DNA from: Acidimicrobiales bacterium
GTDB taxonomy: Bacteria > Actinomycetota > Acidimicrobiia > Acidimicrobiales > SZUA-35
Assembly (NCBI GenBank): GCA_024638805.1
Contig: JAHEJO010000009.1
Span: 1-36,996 of the forward strand
Direction: 5' to 3'
Length of the DNA: 36,996 nucleotides
The notes beneath the pieces were generated by a model. It worked only from the letters and a program-made list of their open reading frames with translations, had not been told where the DNA came from and did not search any database. A program made the translations under genes and the position numbers. Within the stretch, counting starts at the first letter, position 1, and every line of letters begins with the position of its first letter. Shown piece after piece: positions 7,301-15,490 of this stretch.

Positions 7301-8952
7301 TGTTGGCGAAGATCCCGTCGGTCGAACAGCAGGACCGACGCCACGAGCATGATGGCGATGAGGGTGGTGAGCAGGGCGGCATGGCCCCAGTTCATGCCGT
7401 TGATGAGCGGGTCACTGCTCAGGTAGTAGTAGTTCGGCGTCCACTTGGCGTAGCCGGCCATACGAGCGCTCAGAGGTAGAAACGAGTTGAGGAGATGCGA
7501 CGCCAAGGCGAGCCCGATCGTGCCGTAGACCGCGATCTTGGTCTGCCCGGTGGCGGCGCTGAGCAGAAGTGCGAACGCACCGAACAGGAGGCCGAGCAGG
7601 GTGACGAGGATCGAGGTGGCGGCGATTCCGGCGATGCTCATTCCCAAACCGGACACGATCGAGGCGACGGCAACGCCGGCGAAGGTGGCGAGCCCGACGA
7701 CGGCGGCATAGAGCACCATGGCGACCACCTGGTTGAGCACCACCGTCGAGCGCTCGATCGGGTTGGCCAGCAGTAGTCCGATCGTGTGATTTGCCTCCTC
7801 GCCGGCCAGGGCTCGGGCACCGATGACGATCGTCACGATCATGATGGCGATCGGTGCCATCAGCGAGAACGTCTCGATCTGGAAGAAGCCCTCCGGGGTG
7901 GACATATCGCCGCCGCCGGCGATGGCGATGAGGGCTTCGGGCAATTGCTCGCTCATGCTGGCAAGGTCCGCCTCGATGGCGCTGTACATCGGTCCGAGCA
8001 TGACCCCCATCACGGCGAACATCGTCACCGACACCACGATCAACAGCCCCTGATGTTCCGACGCCGTTTTGATCCACAGCCTGGAGACCCGCGTGGATCC
8101 GGCAAGTCGATCGACCATCCGGTTGGTGGCGGGGTTGGCCCGGAGCCGATCCAGGACCGTCACCCCCGAACTCTGGCCTCGGAGATCACGCCGGTTCACA
8201 CCGACGACCGCCAGGACTCCGAGAAGCGCACAACCGGCCAGGAGAACCGACAGGTGGCCCCAGTCGACGCCGTTCACGAGCGGGTCGCTGGCGTTGTAGT
8301 AGTACCAGGGAAAGACTCGGGCCAGATCGGCCAGGCTCTCGATCAAGGGCAGCAAGCCGACCGCGAAATACGAGAGCACCATCACGCCGGCGGTGGCACC
8401 CGATGCGAGCGATCGGTTGCCGGTCCACCCGCCGATGGCGGCGGCCATGAAGCCGTAGAAGATCGAGTTCACGCCGAGGTGCAGCATCATGGCCCCGACG
8501 TGGGTCTGGCCGATCTCCACGTCGAGGAGGGCTGGGATCCCGAGGCCGGCGGCCCAGAGGACGACGGTGACGGCGGCGATCAGCGTCACCATGGACGTGA
8601 TCTTGGAGACCAGCACGTTGGTGCGGCTCTTCGGATTGGCGAGCAGCAGCCCGATCGTCCCGCCGCGTTCCTCGCCTGCGATGGCCGCAGCACCCATCGA
8701 GATGGCCAGCCCGGCGAGGGTGAGCGCCCCCATGGCGCTGAGCATCACGTTGTAGGAGAGGCTGGCGGCGTCGGCGCCCTCTGGGATCCCCATCAGCTCT
8801 CGCAGGCTCTGCGGTAGATCGGTGTAGATCGACAGGTCGATGTCGCTGTAGACGGCCATCGCATACAGCATGAAAAGAGCGAGGACCGACGTGGCGATCG
8901 TCATGCCGAGTCTGCGGTCGCGGATCGTTTTGGCGTAGATCGTTGTCAACAT
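7297..8952 (-). CDS. ABC-2 type exporter permease, internally duplicated
   Basis: A 551-residue integral membrane protein with about 12 predicted helices in two homologous halves. Each half has the same landmarks in order: an N-terminal entry helix, GEERGGTIGLLLANPKSR / GEEANHTIGLLLANPIER, a block of hydrophobic helices, FPWYYYNASDPLVNG / TPNYYYLSSDPLING, and a final VNRRDLRG / FDRRDLRQ. The family is the large polytopic permease of actinobacterial antibiotic-type ABC exporters (TnrB-like). The ATG overlaps the ATPase stop as TGATG, and its stop overlaps the redoxin-like gene as ATGA. With its ATPase it should export a hydrophobic or amphipathic compound; the substrate is unknown. Confidence 0.85.
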   Translation of the reverse strand: MLTTIYAKTIRDRRLGMTIATSVLALFMLYAMAVYSDIDLSIYTDLPQSLRELMGIPEGADAASLSYNVMLSAMGALTLAGLAISMGAAAIAGEERGGTIGLLLANPKSRTNVLVSKITSMVTLIAAVTVVLWAAGLGIPALLDVEIGQTHVGAMMLHLGVNSIFYGFMAAAIGGWTGNRSLASGATAGVMVLSYFAVGLLPLIESLADLARVFPWYYYNASDPLVNGVDWGHLSVLLAGCALLGVLAVVGVNRRDLRGQSSGVTVLDRLRANPATNRMVDRLAGSTRVSRLWIKTASEHQGLLIVVSVTMFAVMGVMLGPMYSAIEADLASMSEQLPEALIAIAGGGDMSTPEGFFQIETFSLMAPIAIMIVTIVIGARALAGEEANHTIGLLLANPIERSTVVLNQVVAMVLYAAVVGLATFAGVAVASIVSGLGMSIAGIAATSILVTLLGLLFGAFALLLSAATGQTKIAVYGTIGLALASHLLNSFLPLSARMAGYAKWTPNYYYLSSDPLINGMNWGHAALLTTLIAIMLVASVLLFDRRDLRQQ

Positions 8953-9878
8953 CAGACCGTCACCTCACCTTCGGCGGCCGCGTCGCGGTAGTAGGTGAGG
9001 AAGATCTCCTCGAGGTCAGCTTCGCGGGTGTTGATGTCGACCACGTCGTACCGCTGGGCAACCGCGGTGAGCAGCGTCGCCATCTTCCCGTCGAAGGACA
9101 ATGTGGCTCGGTGGTTGTCGACGCTCACATCACGGACGCCGGGAACGGCCTCGAGGACTCCGGCGTCGACCGGGGAATCGAATTCCAGATCGACTCGCCG
9201 CATCGCCTTGGTTCGCAGGTCCGAAAGGTACTCGACCGCCACCAGGTGACCGTGACGGATGATCCCGACCCTGTCGGCAACCCGTTGGACTTCGGACAAT
9301 GTATGGCTGGAGAGGAAGACCGCACGGCCTTCGCTCGACACCTCTCGGACCATGGCCTGGAACTCGCGCTGGACCAGCGGGTCGAGCCCAGTGCTGGGCT
9401 CGTCCATGATCAGCACCTCCGGGCGGTTCATGAACGCCTGGATCAACCCGACCTTCTGCCGGTTGCCGCTGGAGAGGTCGCCCACCTTCTTCGACAGATC
9501 GGCTCCGAGCCGGTCGCTGAGTTCGGCGACATAGCTCCAGTCGACACCGCCCCGGAGATTGGAGAAGAAGGTCAGGGTGTCGTGGCCGGTCAGGTTCGGG
9601 TACATGGCCAGGTCGCCGGGCACGTAGCCGATGTGCCGACGGATCTCGACCGAATCGTGGTGACTGTCCAGGCCCAGAATCGTCGCCCGCCCGGCGGTGG
9701 GCCGTATCTCGTCGAGGACCGTACGGATCATGGTGGTCTTGCCCGCCCCGTTCGGCCCGAGGAACCCGTAGACCTCTCCGAGACGCACCTCGAGGTTGAC
9801 GTCGACGAGTGCAGGGAAGTCGCCGTAGTGTTTCGTCAGAGCCTCCGTCCGGAGTGCGGCGGTGTCGGTCTCGTTCAT
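8952..9878 (-). CDS. ABC exporter ATP-binding protein (DrrA-like)
   Basis: A 308-residue ATPase: Walker A GPNGAGKT (about residues 41-48), signature LSSGNRQKVG (about 135), Walker B VLIMDEPSTGLD (about 155-166), and H-loop SSHTLSEVQRVADR. The position usually held by the Q-loop glutamine reads IGYVPGD, a variant I recall in this exporter branch. A C-terminal domain of about 90 residues (SPVDAGVLEAVPGVRDVSVD, then LEEIFLTYYRD) is typical of DrrA-like exporters. The ATG at 9876-9878 has GAGGGA upstream and was preferred to an upstream in-frame start. It is the first gene of the exporter operon. It powers the permease encoded downstream by ATP hydrolysis on the cytoplasmic face. Confidence 0.9.
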   Translation of the reverse strand: MNETDTAALRTEALTKHYGDFPALVDVNLEVRLGEVYGFLGPNGAGKTTMIRTVLDEIRPTAGRATILGLDSHHDSVEIRRHIGYVPGDLAMYPNLTGHDTLTFFSNLRGGVDWSYVAELSDRLGADLSKKVGDLSSGNRQKVGLIQAFMNRPEVLIMDEPSTGLDPLVQREFQAMVREVSSEGRAVFLSSHTLSEVQRVADRVGIIRHGHLVAVEYLSDLRTKAMRRVDLEFDSPVDAGVLEAVPGVRDVSVDNHRATLSFDGKMATLLTAVAQRYDVVDINTREADLEEIFLTYYRDAAAEGEVTV

Positions 9879-9925
9879 CACATCGGGTCCCTCTGTCAGG
9901 GTGGCAGGGCGCACAGCCAGAATTG

Positions 9926-9931
9926 ATACTA
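9926..9931 (-). promoter_or_regulatory. Candidate -10 element of the ABC exporter operon
   Basis: On the minus strand TAGTAT (complement of 9926-9931) lies about 47 bases before the ATPase start in the only upstream gap of the operon. No good -35 TTGACA is visible at the right distance. Weak support. Confidence 0.3.
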
Positions 9932-9996
9932 GATCTCGCCGGTGTTCTGGTTCGCCCAGTATCCCGACCCCGCCGCCGACCGACGAGGGCCTTTCG

Positions 9997-10446
9997 TCAG
10001 ATGTTGCCTGTGGCGGCGTCGAGGTCGGCGAGGAAGCCGGTGAAACCCTTCGTCAGCTGCCGATCGATCATCCCACCGATCAGGTTTCCGACCGGGCCGA
10101 ATCTCGGGTCGTAGGCATAGGTCACTTGGATGGTCGTGGGCCAGTCACCGCTGTCGCCCACGAGCTCGAAGGTGACCAGTGCTTTCTTGATCGGGAGTTT
10201 CGTCACCGAGTCGATGCTGATGACCAGTCTCGTCTCGGGTTGCCATTCGCGGATCGTCTCTTCCAGCGTTCCGGCAGGCGCGAGGTCGCAGTGGCGGGTT
10301 GCGCCGACGCCGCCGATCGCGTCGCCGGTCGAATACGACTCCTTCACGCCATTGTTCCATCTGGCGATGTTGGGGAAGTCCGCCAGCACGTCCCAGACCG
10401 CGCTCAACGGCGCATTGATTTCCCGGCTCACATGGATCGACCGCAT
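9997..10446 (-). CDS. SRPBCC (polyketide cyclase/START-like) protein
   Basis: A 149-residue protein with the full SRPBCC pattern: MRSIHVSREINAPLSAVWDVLADFPNIARWNNGVKES at the N-terminus, then TRHCDL, then a long C-terminal amphipathic helix (GGMIDRQLTKGFTGFLADLD). The ATG at 10444-10446 was chosen because the conserved fold begins there; an upstream in-frame start adds 13 residues of poor character. The fold encloses a hydrophobic pocket and covers lipid binding, cyclase and aromatase roles; this one cannot be assigned. It lies upstream of the ABC exporter operon in the same direction, separated by about 120 bases. Confidence 0.75.
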   Translation of the reverse strand: MRSIHVSREINAPLSAVWDVLADFPNIARWNNGVKESYSTGDAIGGVGATRHCDLAPAGTLEETIREWQPETRLVISIDSVTKLPIKKALVTFELVGDSGDWPTTIQVTYAYDPRFGPVGNLIGGMIDRQLTKGFTGFLADLDAATGNI

Positions 10447-10548
10447 GCGGGGACGATACGGCGTCGCGGAGCGTGTTCGAACCATCCTGATCGTTGGACT
10501 TGCCCCGTAGCCTGATTCGCTCCACCCCGGACCGCGCCGATCGGCGTA

Positions 10549-12099
10549 TCAGTACCAGGCGTCGGGCATCGACTCCTTGCGGCCAGCGACGAAATCGATC
10601 AGTGCGTCGTCGATATCGCGGTCGATGGCCGGTGGCTCGTACTCGGCCAGCATTCGTTTCCATTCGAGGTTGGCGCGTCGTTGGCTGTCGAGACCGCCGT
10701 CGTCGGTCCATTGCTCGAACGAGTCGGTATTCGCCATCGCGGAGTCGTAGTTGGCCGTTTCGAGGTTGTCGAGCGTATGACGGGTACCGAGGAACGCAAC
10801 GCCGGGTCCTGCCTCGCGGTAGGCCTCGGATCCGAGCTGGTTGTCGTCGATCGTCAGCCCGTCGATGAATCGGTGGATCATGCCGCAACGGTCGAGATCG
10901 ACCACGAACTTCTCGTAGCTCATCGTCAGCCCACCCTCGAGCCAGCCGGCCGCATGGATGACGTAGTTGGTTCCGGCGAGGATTCCGGCGGTCATGGCGT
11001 CGGCCGATTCCTGCATCGCCTGGGCGTCGACCGTCTTCGATGCGGTGTAGTGGGCGCCGCACCGCAGCGGCAGCCCCAGGCGACGGGCGAGCTGTCCTAT
11101 CGCGAAGGTGGCCAGTACCGACTCCGGCGTGCCGAAGGTCGGCGCGCCGGACTTGAGATTCATCGTGGTCAGGAAGTTGCCGTACACCATCGGTGAGCCC
11201 GGCCGCACGAGCTGACTCAAGGCGATGCCGGTCAGCGCCTCGGCGTGGGCCTGCGCAATCAGCGCCGGCTGAGTGACCGGACCCATCGCCCCGCCGATGA
11301 TGAATGGGGAGATCACGCACCCCTGGTTGGCGCGGGCGTAGATCTTGAGAGCTCCGCTCATCACGTCGTCCCACACGAGTGGGGAGTTGACGTTGATGTT
11401 TCCTTGGACGACGCAGTGATTCTCGACGAAGTCATCCCCGAAGACGATTCGGGCCATGTCGATCGAATCCTCGGCCCGTTCAGGAGCGGTGACCGAACCC
11501 ATGAACGGCTTGGTGGACCAGCGCAGGTGGGCGTAGACCATGTCGAGGTGGCGCTTGTTGACCGGCACATCGACCGGTTCGCATACCGTGCCACCGGAGT
11601 GGTGCAGCCACGGGGACATGTAGGTGAGCTTCACGAAGTTCTCGAAGTCCTCGAGCGTCGCGTAGCGCCGGCCACGGTCGAGATCGGACACGAAGGGTGG
11701 GCCATAGGCGGGCAACAGGACGAGGTTGTTTCCACCGATCGGCACGATTCGGCCGTCCCGTCCGTGCATCTCGAAGTGGGCTGGGGCGGTGGCGCAGAGA
11801 GCTTTCGCAAGTCCCGGCTCGAATCGGACCCTCACGCCGTCCACTCGGGCGCCGGCGTCGCTGAAGAGCTGGAGCGCCTCCTCGTCGCCGAGGAACTCGA
11901 CACCGACCTCATCGAGAATCCAATCGGCATGGTTCTCCAAACCGTCGAGTTGTGCGTCGTCGAGTAGCTCATAGGTCGGTATCCGACGCAGCGGGACCGG
12001 CGATCGGCCTGGCGCCGGCCGTGCGGCGGCCCGCCGTTGGGCGCGAGCGACGCGACCACCACCCCTTCGCCCCGGCCGAACGGAAGAGTCCTGTGTCAC
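10549..12099 (-). CDS. Trimethylamine methyltransferase (MttB) superfamily protein, non-pyrrolysine
   Basis: About 516 residues, the normal MttB size. After a basic, disordered N-terminus (RPGRRGGGRVARAQRRAAARP) come RIPTYELLDDAQLDGLENHADWILDEVGVEF and the TIM-barrel regions GGNNLVLLPAYGPPFVSDL, GSVTAPERAEDSI, QGNINVNSPLVWDDVM, ISPFIIGGAMGPVTQPALIAQAHAEALTGIALSQ and GAPTFGTPES. The reading frame has no internal TAG, so it is a pyrrolysine-free member like glycine-betaine:corrinoid methyltransferases. It probably demethylates a quaternary or tertiary methylamine onto a corrinoid protein or an unknown methyl acceptor; no corrinoid protein gene is in the window. GTG at 12097-12099 was chosen; GTG at 12115-12117 is an alternative. 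Divergent from xylA. Confidence 0.85.
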   Translation of the reverse strand: MTQDSSVRPGRRGGGRVARAQRRAAARPAPGRSPVPLRRIPTYELLDDAQLDGLENHADWILDEVGVEFLGDEEALQLFSDAGARVDGVRVRFEPGLAKALCATAPAHFEMHGRDGRIVPIGGNNLVLLPAYGPPFVSDLDRGRRYATLEDFENFVKLTYMSPWLHHSGGTVCEPVDVPVNKRHLDMVYAHLRWSTKPFMGSVTAPERAEDSIDMARIVFGDDFVENHCVVQGNINVNSPLVWDDVMSGALKIYARANQGCVISPFIIGGAMGPVTQPALIAQAHAEALTGIALSQLVRPGSPMVYGNFLTTMNLKSGAPTFGTPESVLATFAIGQLARRLGLPLRCGAHYTASKTVDAQAMQESADAMTAGILAGTNYVIHAAGWLEGGLTMSYEKFVVDLDRCGMIHRFIDGLTIDDNQLGSEAYREAGPGVAFLGTRHTLDNLETANYDSAMANTDSFEQWTDDGGLDSQRRANLEWKRMLAEYEPPAIDRDIDDALIDFVAGRKESMPDAWY

Positions 12100-12356
12100 A
12101 GGTACATCTTGGAGCACGTTCCGGCGTCGTGCCGTGGTGATCGCACGATACGTGACCCGGGGCTTTCCGAGCCCGAGGGCTTCGAGCCTGGGGGTGGTGA
12201 CTCGACGGTCGGGCCTGCGCCCCAGAACCCCCCTGCTGCGAGGAACCCGCCGTGGGGCCCCCTCGACCGGCTACAGCGCTGGAGCTCGGCTGACCTACTG
12301 TTGGGGATCACCGCAGCGCCCACCGCATGCGGCGTCATCCACCGAGGAGCCGACCG
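12100..12356. promoter_or_regulatory. Divergent intergenic region between mttB-like gene and xylA
   Basis: About 257 bases without a coding signature. It must hold the promoters of the leftward methyltransferase and rightward xylA. It contains a short hairpin AGCCC-GA-GGGCT (12170-12181) and further GC-rich partial repeats of it (GAGCC). No clear -35/-10 pair was recognised. GAGGAG at 12344-12349 is the xylA ribosome binding site. Confidence 0.4.
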
Positions 12357-13697
12357 ATGACCGCCCCGTTCTTCCCCAACATCGAATCCATCTCCTATGC
12401 GGGACCGGACAGCGATGACCCGCTGAGCTTCCGTTGGTACGACAGGGACCGGATCGTGGCCGGACGCCGCATGGAGGATCACCTGCGCTTTGCCGTCGCC
12501 TACTGGCATTCCTTCGCCGCCGACGGCGCCGACATCTTCGGCGCCGGCACATTGGATCGACCCTGGATCGCCGGCGAGCGCTCCGGAGCGATGAGCCCGA
12601 TGGCCGCCGCCGAGATGAAACAGGACGCCGCCTTCGAGTTCTTCGCCAAGCTCGGAGTTCCCTATTTCTGCTTCCATGACGCCGACATGGCCCCCTTCTC
12701 GGGAGAGTTTCGCGACGATGCGGCCGCCCTGGCGGCGATGGTGGACCGGGCGGCCGGCAAGATGCACGAGACCGGGGTCAAACTGCTCTGGGGGACCGCC
12801 AACCTCTTCACACACCCTCGGTATGCGGCCGGAGCGGCCACCAATCCCGACCCGGAGTTGTTCGCTCGAGCCGCCGCGCAGGTGTGCGCGGTGTTGGAGG
12901 CGACCCATCAGCTGCAGGGCGAGAACTATGTCCTGTGGGGCGGTCGCGAAGGCTACGAGACCCTCCTCAACACCGATCTCGGACGCGAGCACGCTCAGAT
13001 GGCCCGCTTCCTCCACATGGTCGTCGAACACAAACACCGGATCGGATTCGACGGGACGATCCTGCTCGAACCCAAACCATTCGAACCGACCAAACACCAG
13101 TACGACCACGACACCGCCACCGTGTTCGCCTTCCTTCAGCGGTACGACCTCGTCGACGAGATCAAGGTCAACGTCGAGGTGAACCACGCGACCCTGGCAG
13201 GATACGACTTCCACCACGAACTGGCCTATGCCGTCAACGCAGGCATTCTCGGATCGGTCGATGCCAATGCCGGCGACGATCGACTCGGCTGGGACGTCGA
13301 CCGGTTCCCGGTGTCGGTCGAACAGATGACGCTCGGTGTGTACGAGGTCCTTCGAGGCGGAGGTCTCGGTTCGGGCGGGTTCAACTTCGATGCGAAACTG
13401 CGCCGTATGTCGATCGCCCGCGACGATCTCTTCCACGCCCACATCGGCGGCATGGACACCGTTGCCCGGGCTCTGCTCGCGGCGGCGTCGCTATTGGAGA
13501 GCGACGAACTCGAATCCTTTCGGCGAGAGCGCTACGCCGCATGGGACGGTGAACTCGGCCAGCAGATCCTCGATGGAAAGATCGACCTGCCGTCGCTGCG
13601 GGAACGGACTCTGGAGCTTCCCGACCCGATCTCGGTCTCGGGCCGTCAGGAGATGCTCGAGAACCTCGTGGCCCGCCACATCGAACGGACCCGCTGA
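12357..13697 (+). CDS. xylA: Xylose isomerase, class II
   Basis: A 446-residue enzyme that converts D-xylose to D-xylulose in the cytoplasm. It lines up almost end to end with E. coli XylA: LRFAVAYWHSFAADGADIFGAGT, FFAKLGVPYFCFHD, GVKLLWGTANLFTHPRYAAGAATNPDPE, ENYVLWGGREGYETLLNTD, VVEHKHRIGFDGTILLEPKPFEPTKHQYDHD, NHATLAGYDFHHE, SVDANAGDDRLGWD and the C-terminal GRQEMLENLV. The metal-binding Glu, His and Asp residues of these blocks are present. The length and the N-terminal region mark the longer class II type, not the roughly 390-residue class I of Streptomyces. ATG 12357 is fixed by GAGGAG seven bases upstream. xylB follows after two bases. Confidence 0.97.
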   Translation: MTAPFFPNIESISYAGPDSDDPLSFRWYDRDRIVAGRRMEDHLRFAVAYWHSFAADGADIFGAGTLDRPWIAGERSGAMSPMAAAEMKQDAAFEFFAKLGVPYFCFHDADMAPFSGEFRDDAAALAAMVDRAAGKMHETGVKLLWGTANLFTHPRYAAGAATNPDPELFARAAAQVCAVLEATHQLQGENYVLWGGREGYETLLNTDLGREHAQMARFLHMVVEHKHRIGFDGTILLEPKPFEPTKHQYDHDTATVFAFLQRYDLVDEIKVNVEVNHATLAGYDFHHELAYAVNAGILGSVDANAGDDRLGWDVDRFPVSVEQMTLGVYEVLRGGGLGSGGFNFDAKLRRMSIARDDLFHAHIGGMDTVARALLAAASLLESDELESFRRERYAAWDGELGQQILDGKIDLPSLRERTLELPDPISVSGRQEMLENLVARHIERTR

Positions 13698-13699
13698 TC

Positions 13700-15142
13700 G
13701 TGACGGACCGAGCCGGTGCGTTCGTCGCCGGCGTCGACTCCTCCACTCAATCGACCAAGGTCGAGATCCGCTCGGTCGACACCGGTGAGGTCATCGCCGT
13801 CGGAAAATCGTCCCATCCGGTAACGACACCGCCGGTCAGCGAGCAGGATCCCGAGTCCTGGTGCCAGGCGCTCACAGATGCCTTCGCCCAGATCCCCGAA
13901 CACGTGCTGGGCGGTGTCGCCGCGATGTCGGTCGCCGGGCAACAACACGGGCTCGTGCTCGTCGATGCCGACGGTCGATCCCTGCGGCCGGCCAAATTGT
14001 GGAATGACACACAATCGGCGCCCCAGGCGGCTGCGCTCGTCGACCGGTTGAGCCCTCACGGTTGGGCCCGGGCCTGCGGATCGGTGCCCGGTGCGGCGTT
14101 CACGATCACCAAACTGGCGTGGGTGGCCGAAAACGAACCTGGCCTTCTCGATCGGGCGGCCCGCATCATGTTGCCCCACGACTACCTGACGTGGAAGCTA
14201 TCGGGTCGCCACGTCACGGACCGAGGCGACGCGTCCGGCACCGGCTGGTGGTCGCCGACCACCGGTGAGTACCGAACCGATCTCCTCGACCTCGTCGAAC
14301 CGAACCTCCTCGATCGGTTGCCCGAGGTCCTCGGTCCCGCTGACCGGGTCGGGGGATCGACCGTGGCCACGCTCGGACTCGATGGCGTCGTCGTCGGGCC
14401 GGGCACGGGCGACAACATGGCCGGGGCACTCGGCCTCGGCCTCCGCCCCGGCGACCTCGCGGTGTCGGTCGGAACCTCCGGCACCGCTTACGCCGTCAGC
14501 GAGTCACCGACCGAGGACCCCAGCGGCGATGTCGCCGGCTTCGCCGACGCCACCGGCAACTTCCTGCCCCTGGTCTGCACGCTCAACGCCACCAAAGTGA
14601 CCGATGCGTTCCGGCGGCTGCTCGGGGTCGATCACGCCGCGTTCGACGCGCTGGCCTTGGCGGCCGGGCCCGGTGCGGGCGGCGTGACTCTCGTTCCCTA
14701 TCTGGACGGTGAGCGCACGCCAAACCGACCCGGCGCCACCGGCATTCTGACCGGTCTCCGCTCGGACGTGAGCCGGGAGCAGCTGGCACGAGCCGCTTTC
14801 GAGGGCGTCGCCTGCGGTCTGCTCGACGGGGTCGACGCCCTCGCCGCGGTCGGTGTCCCGCTCGAAGGACGGTTCTTCCTGCTCGGCGGCGGTGCCAGGT
14901 CCGCCGCCTACCAACGCACGTTCGCCGACCTGTCCGGTCGCAGTCTGATCGTGCCCGACGCGAGCGAGGTCGTCGCCGCCGGCGCATGCGTGCAGGCTGC
15001 AGCCGTCCTGACCGGCGACCGCTTCGACGACATCGCCGACCGGTGGCATCTCGGAGCCGGCCTCACCGTCAGGCCGGATCCCGACGGCGTCGCCCGGTCC
15101 GACTCGATCCGTCGGAAGTACGCAACCGTCCGAGCCGATTGA
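13700..15142 (+). CDS. xylB: Xylulokinase (FGGY family)
   Basis: A 480-residue FGGY kinase that phosphorylates D-xylulose to xylulose-5-phosphate for the pentose phosphate pathway. N-terminal domain: VAGVDSSTQSTKVEIRS (phosphate loop), AMSVAGQQHGLVLVDADG (the GQQHG motif of xylulokinases), LWNDTQSA. C-terminal domain: GTGDNMAGALGLGLRPGDLAVSVGTSGTAYA (FGGY adenosine/phosphate motif with catalytic Asp in GDN), YLDGERTPNRPGATG, and LLGGGARSAAYQRTFADL. The GTG start lies two bases after the xylA stop, so the pair is an operon. Length is usual for the family. No transporter or XylR-type regulator is adjacent. Confidence 0.95.
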   Translation: MTDRAGAFVAGVDSSTQSTKVEIRSVDTGEVIAVGKSSHPVTTPPVSEQDPESWCQALTDAFAQIPEHVLGGVAAMSVAGQQHGLVLVDADGRSLRPAKLWNDTQSAPQAAALVDRLSPHGWARACGSVPGAAFTITKLAWVAENEPGLLDRAARIMLPHDYLTWKLSGRHVTDRGDASGTGWWSPTTGEYRTDLLDLVEPNLLDRLPEVLGPADRVGGSTVATLGLDGVVVGPGTGDNMAGALGLGLRPGDLAVSVGTSGTAYAVSESPTEDPSGDVAGFADATGNFLPLVCTLNATKVTDAFRRLLGVDHAAFDALALAAGPGAGGVTLVPYLDGERTPNRPGATGILTGLRSDVSREQLARAAFEGVACGLLDGVDALAAVGVPLEGRFFLLGGGARSAAYQRTFADLSGRSLIVPDASEVVAAGACVQAAAVLTGDRFDDIADRWHLGAGLTVRPDPDGVARSDSIRRKYATVRAD

Positions 15143-15490
15143 CATCCGGTCAAAGGTCGACCGACCTCTCCAACGAGCCGAGCCGAGCCGCAGCGGACCC
15201 GACGTGGAACGCCGACCTGGTTGTCGGCAAGAACCTGTTCGCCGGCCACTGCAACGATGCGGTCGAGTGGTGGTGGCCCGAGCGGGTCGTGGCAGCGCAA
15301 TGTCGTTGCAGCACAATTGCCGATCTCGACCGGAAGCCTGGACGTCCTCGATCCGACTCCCGCCCCCGATCAGGCCCCGACGACGGTCCGGGCCGTCCTT
15401 CGGAGCGGTTCGGTGAGTACGGACCTCGGGGAGATCGATGTGGGTGATCTGAAGCTCGTGAACGACGGCTACAACTTCTTCGCCGGTTGA
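15139..15490 (+). pseudogene. Frameshifted coding remnant after xylB
   Basis: After xylB, good codon bias (GC-rich third positions) runs in one frame through PTWNADLVVGKNLFAGHCND to VVAAQ at about 15300, then continues in the next frame from a second VVAAQ through LPISTGSLDVLDPTPAPDQ to LVNDGYNFFAG and a TGA at 15488-15490. The switch point is a 16-base imperfect tandem duplication (15286-15317). Removing one copy restores a single frame of about 111 codons from a TTG at 15139 that overlaps the xylB stop. I do not recognise the protein. The 3' end overlaps the convergent phosphatase gene by about 22 bases. It may be a recent pseudogene, or an expressed short protein ending soon after the shift. 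Confidence 0.5.
15286..15317 (+). repeat. 16-base tandem duplication that shifts the reading frame
   Basis: Copy one is GTCGTGGCAGCGCAAT (15286-15301) and copy two is GTCGTTGCAGCACAAT (15302-15317). They differ at two third-codon positions, and each encodes VVAAQ in its own frame. Sixteen bases is not a multiple of three, so the copy moves the downstream frame by one. Confidence 0.8.

Noticed and set aside
10145-11374. A 409-codon minus-strand open frame inside the mttB-like gene
   Set aside because: Arg/Pro-rich alternate-frame shadow of the methyltransferase and SRPBCC genes with no motif of its own.
10549-12099. Pyrrolysine use by the MttB-family protein
   Set aside because: There is no in-frame TAG in the gene, so it cannot be a pyrrolysine enzyme.
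12096-13442. A 448-codon minus-strand open frame opposite xylA
   Set aside because: Antisense to xylA, which has unambiguous similarity to E. coli XylA along its full length.
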